From the NCBI RefSeq assembly GCF_030265065.1, contig NC_080410.1, forward strand, positions 45,265,398 to 45,329,397: a stretch of 64,000 nt of DNA, read 5' to 3'. This stretch comes from Corythoichthys intestinalis. Lineage: Eukaryota > Chordata > Actinopteri > Syngnathiformes > Syngnathidae. Shown piece by piece: positions 57,574-64,000 of the stretch. Each line of letters begins with the position of its first letter. Positions within the stretch are counted from its first letter, which is position 1. The notes below the pieces were generated by a model. That model saw only the letters and a program-made list of their open reading frames with translations, did not search any database and was not told the origin of the DNA. Position numbers and translations under genes: made by a program.

Positions 57574-57598
57574 TTTTAAATGAGAGGGGAGAGGAAGT
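57574..57598 (-). promoter_or_regulatory. Promoter of cassette E
   Basis: TTTTAAAT at 57574-57581 and GAGAGGAAGT at 57589-57598. Confidence 0.5.
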
Positions 57599-58336
57599 AC
57601 TTTCTAAAGGGGGGCGGAAAGCGGGGGAGGCTTCATGCATCCATTTGATTTTGCTTGAACCTTTCTAAGGCTGGTAACTACTTATTGTAATTTAACTTCA
57701 ACCCATTAAGACTTGGTGATATCACTTCATGGGTTATGTAGGCCACAGTACTAACATCTGGCACAGTGCAAGTGTGGCCAACATGACCCAAAATGTGTGT
57801 GAATATTCATATGTCAGTGATTCTTGAGAATTTGCCTAAAACAGTTTTTTTTTTTTTTTTTTTTGGGGGGGGGGGATTTTGATTGGTAAATCTGAAGAAA
57901 TTATATTATATACCAATGTCTTAGCTGTTCAGCAATGTACCGGTGTCAGCTCCCCAATTTTGACCTTTTTCATAAAATAGATGCTTTTTGAGTCACTGCG
58001 TTGCATTTGTCACTACCGTCAGACACAATAAAAAGCTCATTTATTTTTATTTTTCTCGTCCAATACCAATTTGGAGCTTTCAAACCAATGCCTTTCATTA
58101 TAGGTACACATACTGTATATGGTGCTAAAAGGTAAATATTCACTTTCCTTTTTTTTTTTTTTTATACCGTTTCAAGTATACTCCTCTATAAGAGCTTACA
58201 TAATCCTTTGTTTACTTTTCACTTAAATATGTCAATAATGTTTTTTTTAAAAAATCTAAAAACACATTTCTCTAATAAAATAGAATGTTACCGCTATAGC
58301 CCAGGAGCACTGAAGTAACAAATTACAAACATATGT
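57599..58336. other. Spacer upstream of cassette E
   Basis: No gene. The first 200 bp follow the B/D type; then sequence without counterpart in the window, with T and G runs at 57847-57876 and a T run at 58149-58163. Confidence 0.5.
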
Positions 58337-58759
58337 ATTTAAAGTAGGGCTGTCAAAATTATCGCGTTAACGCCCGGTAATTAATTTTTTTAAATTAATC
58401 ACGTTAAAATATTTGACGCAATTAACGCACATGTCCCACTCAGACAGTATTCTGCCTTTTGGTAAGTTTTACAGCAAGGCTTTTTGTGCTGTCTAACAGC
58501 GAACTCTTGTGGTCGCTTTGCGACATGGTTCATTGTCTTCTTGCCAGTTCAATATGGCTGCACGACATCTCGGGCTGACGTCTACGTTGTAATGTTGTGC
58601 TTATATGATCCTTGGACAAGATTTGTCCGTAAGTATGGTTGTTGTAAAGAATGTACATATTATGTTAGTAAGCGAAATGTTATATTTTTTGTATGAGATG
58701 CTTTTTGTTTATGTTTAGTGAACCTGTGAACCCCGTGCCATGTTGTCCGGATACTAGTC

Positions 58760-59676
58760 ATGTTAATGCATTAGCGCTTCGTAAATTCCTCCTATTATGG
58801 CGTGTTTTTCTGCTCGTTAACATTAATAATCAAAATGGTGAAGTCGTGTGTGGCGGTCGGTTGCAAAAACAGAATAGATAGACGGAGAGACTTGAATTTT
58901 TACCGTATTCCGAGAGACCCGAAGAGGAGACCGCGATTGACTGCTGCAATTCGACGAGAAAACTGGGCTCCAAACGACTACCACAGATTATGTAGTAGTC
59001 ATTTTATATCTGGTAAGATGCATTTAATATATATTTAGAGGGTTTTGGGCTGACAACCACAATTAAGATCATTGCTAGGCTAATCGCCGACAACATACAC
59101 GTATGTATGTAGTGAGTGCTATCGCTAAACCATATAAACATTAAAAGCCCTAGCTCCATTGACAAATGACATGAAATACATTAGACTTGACAGTGGATGT
59201 TAGCAAGAACAAAAGATTTTGAATTGAAAATTTCGTAACTCACCTTCCGAGCACAAGATTCCTGCCGAATTTTCGTGTACGAGGACCTGTTTCACCCAAC
59301 CAGCAACGTAGCATTTATAAGCCTCCAAGCTCTTAAAGTTTTTCAAACTTTCGTGAGAATAGGCTGATTTTGTGTGGACAAGATAGTTGTAAATATCAGG
59401 ATATCAGATGACAGGCGAAGCCAGCGGGTCGAAAAACATCGATTTAGGCATCAAATACGGATCTGGCGAATGGATAAACTGAAGCTTTTCCACGTAACGC
59501 CTTTTATGCAACGGATCCAATGAGTTTACAGCGTCAGATAACACCGGGGCTTCCATGAATTGCTCTATAACTTGCTCGACTAATTGAAAACAATGAGAAT
59601 AGGTCTGAAAAAGAGGTACAATATGGCGGCCGGAAACAGCGACACGCCCATTTTGTGACGTAGGTGAGTAGGGTCT
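58760..59676 (+). mobile_element. ISL2EU-like non-autonomous element, copy 3, left end lost
   Basis: The right end is GTGAGTAGGGTCT followed by AT. The left inverted repeat is not found. Interior order matches copy 1: THAP exon forward, partner exon reverse (about 59580 down to 59250). Confidence 0.6.
58834..59013 (+). pseudogene. THAP exon, ISL2EU-like copy 3
   Basis: MVKSCVAVGCKNRIDRRRDL, then FYRIPRDPKRRPRLTAAIRR, ENWAPNDYHRLCSSHF and donor GGTAAG. The finger is complete except that the Trp of the RW motif is Leu. Confidence 0.78.
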
Positions 59677-60139
59677 ATAGCGTGCTAAGCTAACGTTGTT
59701 GCTAATGCAATGCTTGTGTACTTTTTTTTGTAGTTTTACGACGGTCTAAAGAGGACAATGGTTTGAGGCCATTTTATTAATAAATCAGATGAAAAAGGAA
59801 GAAGTCTGATTATTAAGGCGTCGTTCACTAGCTGTCTAGCTTTGGAAAAAGTAGACGCTTCGGAGTGAGGACAGCATAGACAGATTTAAATGACAGTCGA
59901 GTGAAATGCCCACTACAGTCCTTATGTACCGTATGTTGAATGTATATATCCATCTTGTGTCTTATCTTTCCATTCCAACAATTTATTTTACAGAATATAT
60001 ATATAATTTACAGAAAAATATAGCATATTTTACAGATGGTTTGAATTGCGATTAACTGCGATGAATTACGATTCATTAATTTTTAAGCTGTAATTAACTC
60101 GATTAAAAATTTTAATCGTTTGACAGCCCTTATTTAAAG

Positions 60140-60436
60140 CAAATAAAAGTCCCTCCGACGGTGGTGACATTGGACTTGACGGTGGTGACACATATCTGAC
60201 AGTGGTGACATCTGACGGTAGTGACAAAAATCTAGTCTTTTCCATGCTATGCAGAGGTAGTCCACATTAGCCATCTTGTTTTCACTCTCTTGCTAGCTGC
60301 CACAAACCTCTTCTTAAATATTAAAGATTTATTTTATCTTTTTTTTTCTATACACAAAAGATACGGTGGTGACATGTTATGGTGGCAACAGAAGCAGTTT
60401 AAAAGAATATATAAAGGTTTTAGAGAAAATGGCAAA
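60140..60436. repeat. Short tandem repeat TGACGGTGGTGACA and flank
   Basis: Four variants of TGACGGTGGTGAC lie between 60157 and 60225. The rest of the stretch shows no gene. Confidence 0.6.
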
Positions 60437-60438
60437 CG

Positions 60439-61204
60439 TATAGACCCTACCCACCGACGTCACAAAATCACGTGCTCGCTGTATGGTTCCGCCCACTTGT
60501 CCGTCATTTTGTGTCTGTATTATCAATGGTCTCAATTGATCGAGCAATTTATAATGCATTTCATGGAAGACCCGGTGCTTTCGGATGCCGTAAACTCACT
60601 TGATGCGTTGCATAAAAGGCGTTATGTGGAAAAGCTTCAGTTTATCCATTCGCCAGATCCATATTTGATGCCTAAATCGATGTTTTTCGACCCGCTGTCT
60701 CCGCCGTATTTGCCTGACATCTGCTAGCTACCCTGAACTGTACAACTATCTTGTCCACACAAAATCAGCCTATTCTCACGAAAGTTTGAAAAACTTTAAG
60801 AGCTTGGAGGCTTATAAATACTTCGTTGCTGGTTGGGTGAAACAGGTCCTCGTCCACGAAAATTCGGCAGGAATCTATCTTGTGCTTGGAAAGGTGAGTT
60901 ACGAAATTTTCAATTCAAAATCTTTTGTTATTGCTAACATCCACTGTCAAGTCGAATGTATTTCATGTCGTTTGTCAATGGAGTTAGGGCTTTTAATGTT
61001 TATATGGTTTAGCGATAGCACTCTCACTACATACATACGTGTATGTTGTTGGCGATTAGCCTAGCAATGATCTTAATTGTGGTTGTCAGCCCAAAACCCT
61101 CTAAATATATATTAAATGCATCTTACCAGATATAAAATGACTACTACATAATCTGTGGTAATCGTTTGGAGCCCAGTTTTCTCGACGAATTGCAGTAGCC
61201 CATC
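60439..61204 (-). mobile_element. ISL2EU-like non-autonomous element, copy 4, reversed and cut
   Basis: The left end is AGACCCTACCCACCGACGTC after AT. The partner exon runs forward (60555-60893) with a stop near 60725, and the THAP exon runs backward from 61204, cut at RWATAIRRENWAPNDYHRLC. The far end is replaced by a TCCCGATC-family piece. Confidence 0.6.
60555..60893 (+). pseudogene. Partner-gene exon, ISL2EU-like copy 4
   Basis: MEDPVLSDAVNSLDALHKRR opens it; SAYSHESLKNFKSLEAYKYF follows, then the donor AAG/GTGAGT. The frame is broken between the two halves. Confidence 0.55.
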
Positions 61205-61878
61205 TCGCCACGGATCCACGGATAGAAAGACTTGTAATTCTTAAAGGATAAATTTGACTTTGTATATTGTGACTAAATATTGCCATCTAGTGTATTTGTT
61301 GAGCTTTTAGTAAATGATACTGTAGCCAATTAACTGTTCTGTTCTGTTCTGTTCTCTGGAAGTGCAACCATAGGGTGCAACATAGGGTGTTAAGAAAAAG
61401 ATCGACTACTACATTTCTTCCCAAAATTGCTTCCCACGATATTTCTAATCGTTGGGAGAGGGATTGTAAGGCTTTTGCCAATTAAAAAAGTCTCTAAAGG
61501 CTGCCAAAATTCACTCTACTCATTTTACGCTGCCTTTTAGCTCTATATACTGTATAGGTATAACGGCGCCATTAAGGTCGTGCAGCGCATGCGTTAATTG
61601 CGGTAAATATTTTAACGTGATGCATTTTTTAAAAATTCATTACCGCCGTTAACATGAAAAAATTTGATAACCGTACTTTAAGCCTAAACTAAAGACTCTG
61701 GATGAGTGTAACTCATTATGTCTGTAACGTTAAATACAATTAGAAAACGATTTAATTAAAAAATATATATATATATTAAAAAAAGGCATGTCCGATATTT
61801 TTTTGCCGATTCCGATACTTTGAAAATGACGTGATCAGACCCGATCGATCGGGATGCCGATCAATCGGTACATCTCTA
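61205..61878 (+). mobile_element. TCCCGATC-family hAT-like element, right part
   Basis: Matches the inner and right part of 19051-20075 and ends GATCGGTACATCTCTA. Confidence 0.7.
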
Positions 61879-62421
61879 CTCCTAACCATAAAAAGGGACA
61901 CATTCTGCAGCAGGATGGTGCTCCATCGCATACTTCAATCAAGATCCTCCAGGACTGGCCAGCCCAGTCACCAGACATGAACATCATTGAGCATGTCTGG
62001 GGTAGGATGAAAGAGGAAGCATGGAAGACGAAACCCAAGAATGTTGATGAAGTCTGGGAGGCATGCAAGCCTGCTTTCTTTGATGTTCCTGATGACTTCC
62101 TCAATAAATTGTATGAATCCTTGCCGAAGCCCATGGAAGTCATACAAAATATTAAATTTGGATCTCACAGCACCACGACTTAATTGGCTTATGTTATTTA
62201 ACATATTTTTGTATTTGAAGTACATTTTTTGTTCAATTTTCACACTACTTTCTGCTGGCGACAAAACTTTTGTCTTGCCAAAATTTGACCTTTATGTCTC
62301 CATTAAATGATAAATCTATTTTCAGTGAAACAAATATATTCTTGTACATTCAACATCATTTGGGAGGGTCTTAACTTTCATTTGAGCCATTTCTGAAACC
62401 AATTGAATAATTTAAAGTCAG
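61879..62421 (+). mobile_element. Tc1-like element, 3' fragment
   Basis: The frame to 62183 reads GHILQQDGAPSHTSIKILQD, then WPAQSPDMNIIEHVWGRMKE, the last two acidic positions of a Tc1 DDE domain, and ends GSHSTTT. It belongs to a different subfamily from the copies at 610 and 21466. The front half is absent. Confidence 0.85.
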
Positions 62422-62429
62422 GTTATTAG

Positions 62430-63518
62430 TGGGGCTGTCAAAATTATCGCGTTAACGGGTGTTAATTTTTTAAATTAATCATGTTAAAATATTTGACGCA
62501 ATTAACGTATGCACTAAATGACCCGCTCGCACATTGCCTCAAACAGATTACAATGAGGCCGTTTATGGACCTTAAGAGTGAAGAGAATGCCACCGGCCGC
62601 TTGGGTGCAGCGCCGTTCCATACTCATGTTATTTCTTCTAAACGTGGGAGAATTAGTAGTTGTGAGACATTTATGCTGTATTCACAATGCAATGCAAATT
62701 GCTATTTGTGCTCCACACATATTTCGGGAAGTTTTCTTTCTTTTAGTGGCAATTATGTGTCTCTTGTTGTATTTTGGGTAAGATATGTACAGATATATGT
62801 TATACAGTAAAGGCGAGTGGACACAGGCGTTCTTTGGACCGCACCGTTTATTGGCATAAGCTTCTCCTTCACAACAAACATAAGTATCGTTTAGTGAAAG
62901 CACAACAAAAATAATATTCCTATCACCCCCCCCAAAAAATAATGTTAACAAAAAGAAAAGCACTTCAGTCTATAGTAATGAGGCCCTATTCTGACACACA
63001 GTTAAACAACAATGCAAAATGAACTGGCATTCCATATCAAAATAGCTATGCAAAATACACGTAAAACTTAGACTTTGGTCACTCTATTTTTATTATTGTT
63101 ATTTTTATTCTTATTATTATCATTACATTAACTCTACTTTTGATTGAAAATTTTACACATTTAATTAAAACAAAAACATGAAGAGGGGTTTTAATATAAA
63201 ATTACTATAACTTGTAACTATAACAATTATCTTTGAAGAACTTCAAGTCTTTCTATCCGTGGATCACTTTAACAGAAAGAATGTTAATAATGGCATGTGG
63301 ATTTATTGTTACAATAAACAAATACAGTACTTATGTACAGTATGTTGTATGTATATATCCGTCGTGTGTCTTATCTTTCCATTCCAACAATAATTTACAT
63401 AAAAATATGGCATATTTTAGAGATGGTTTGAATTGCGATTAATTGCGATTAATTACGATTAATTAATTTTTAAGCTGTAATTAACTCGATTAAAAATTTT
63501 AATCGTTTGACAGCCCCA
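62430..63518. mobile_element. AGGGCTGTCAAA-type hAT element
   Basis: Ends TGGGGCTGTCAAAATTATCG and TCGTTTGACAGCCCCA; perfect 8-bp duplication GTTATTAG (62422-62429 and 63519-63526). It also carries a private non-coding middle part. This copy sets the family's target length. Confidence 0.93.
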
Positions 63519-63526
63519 GTTATTAG

Positions 63527-64000
63527 CAATTGTTTCTACAAAATGGATACGCGACAAGACTTTTGTCAGGGACTGTATAAAGGCAGAAGGCTTCTACATT
63601 CACTCTTAAGGCAACATGCATATTTGCCCAAAACCAATCATGAAAAATCAGATATCGTTATTATCCGATCTCGCTCCAAAATGCCTTTTTCGGCCGTTAA
63701 CATCGACTACCCAATAATATCAGACACCTCTAGTGAATAGGATTTAACTCATTGACTGCCATTGACGGCAACGGACATCCATATCATTTAAATTGGGAGG
63801 ACTGGCTCTGACTGCTCATCTTTCAGTGCCATTGACGGTGTTAGACGTCCAATTCTTGAGTCACTTTTCAGTTAACAGAAATCAAAAGGAAGTGAGCTGT
63901 AAACCCTAACCACAAAAGGAAAATGAAGTCAGCAAAAATGAACAGGAAATGGCCTGAAATGCCCCAAAATGTACTCATTGCCTTGCATTGGCTGCCACTG
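63527..64000. other. Spacer, B/D type, to window end
   Basis: No gene. Paralogous to 18520-18830 and 48180-48480, then to the AGGAAGTGAC-motif stretch near 49000-49130. The array may continue to the right. Confidence 0.55.

Larger units (their letters stand above)
58345..60131. mobile_element. AGGGCTGTCAAA-type hAT element with ISL2EU-like insert
   Basis: Starts TAGGGCTGTCAAAATTATCG and ends TCGTTTGACAGCCCTT; duplication ATTTAAAG (58337-58344 and 60132-60139). Confidence 0.85.

Overview
The window is teleost fish DNA holding an immunoglobulin light-chain locus. Five V-J-C cassettes (called A to E here by rising coordinate) all lie on the minus strand. Each has a TATA-like promoter with an ETS/PU.1-like site, a leader exon, an intron of about 70 bp, a V exon ending in a 12-spacer RSS, a 23-spacer RSS with one J segment, a J-C intron of about 1 kb, one C exon and an AATAAA signal. 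Stops of the C exons lie at 4521 (A), 15531 (B), 31701 (C), 44753 (D) and 55091 (E). The V sequence (long CDR2, GFSSSQF, TWDSS-like CDR3) and the V-12/J-23 polarity best fit the sigma (L2) isotype, with a kappa-type chain as the alternative. The species is not settled; a percomorph fish is likely, and a pipefish-like genome is only a guess from the repeat flavour.

Cassettes A, C, D and E look codable. Cassette B has an intact V and J, but its C exon carries an in-frame stop before the second domain cysteine. V genes group as A,B against C,D,E. C exons group as A,B,D against C,E. Spacers group as A-B with C-D and B-C with D-E. The array therefore looks built from two-cassette units reshuffled by conversion or unequal exchange. 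All five V exons have Phe where the framework-2 Trp is expected. A 48-codon block of unknown origin sits beside every J.

The spacers are packed with DNA transposons, many nested and many dated by target-site duplications plus empty paralogous sites in sister spacers. From left to right: a Tc1 copy split by a tRNA-derived SINE (610-2460); hAT-like elements with TCCCGATC ends (7035, 11417, 19051, 34225, 40900); a ZBED-like hAT (21287-25992) holding a nearly intact Tc1 and a Helentron-like non-autonomous element with internal minisatellite; a hAT with a transposase C-terminal domain (26838-28369) holding a small hAT MITE; a hAT-type MITE (28682-29853); a Kolobok-type THAP element (29988-31542) just beyond the poly(A) signal of cassette C; a second hAT (35276-37293) holding THAP elements of ISL2EU-like type; an inverted pair of composite hAT elements (49131-50358 and 51305-52512); another ZBED-like hAT (52579-53692); and further ISL2EU-like, Tc1 and hAT pieces from 58345 to 63518.

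Apart from the light-chain cassettes I found no convincing host gene, no structural RNA gene and no retroviral or other virus-like element.
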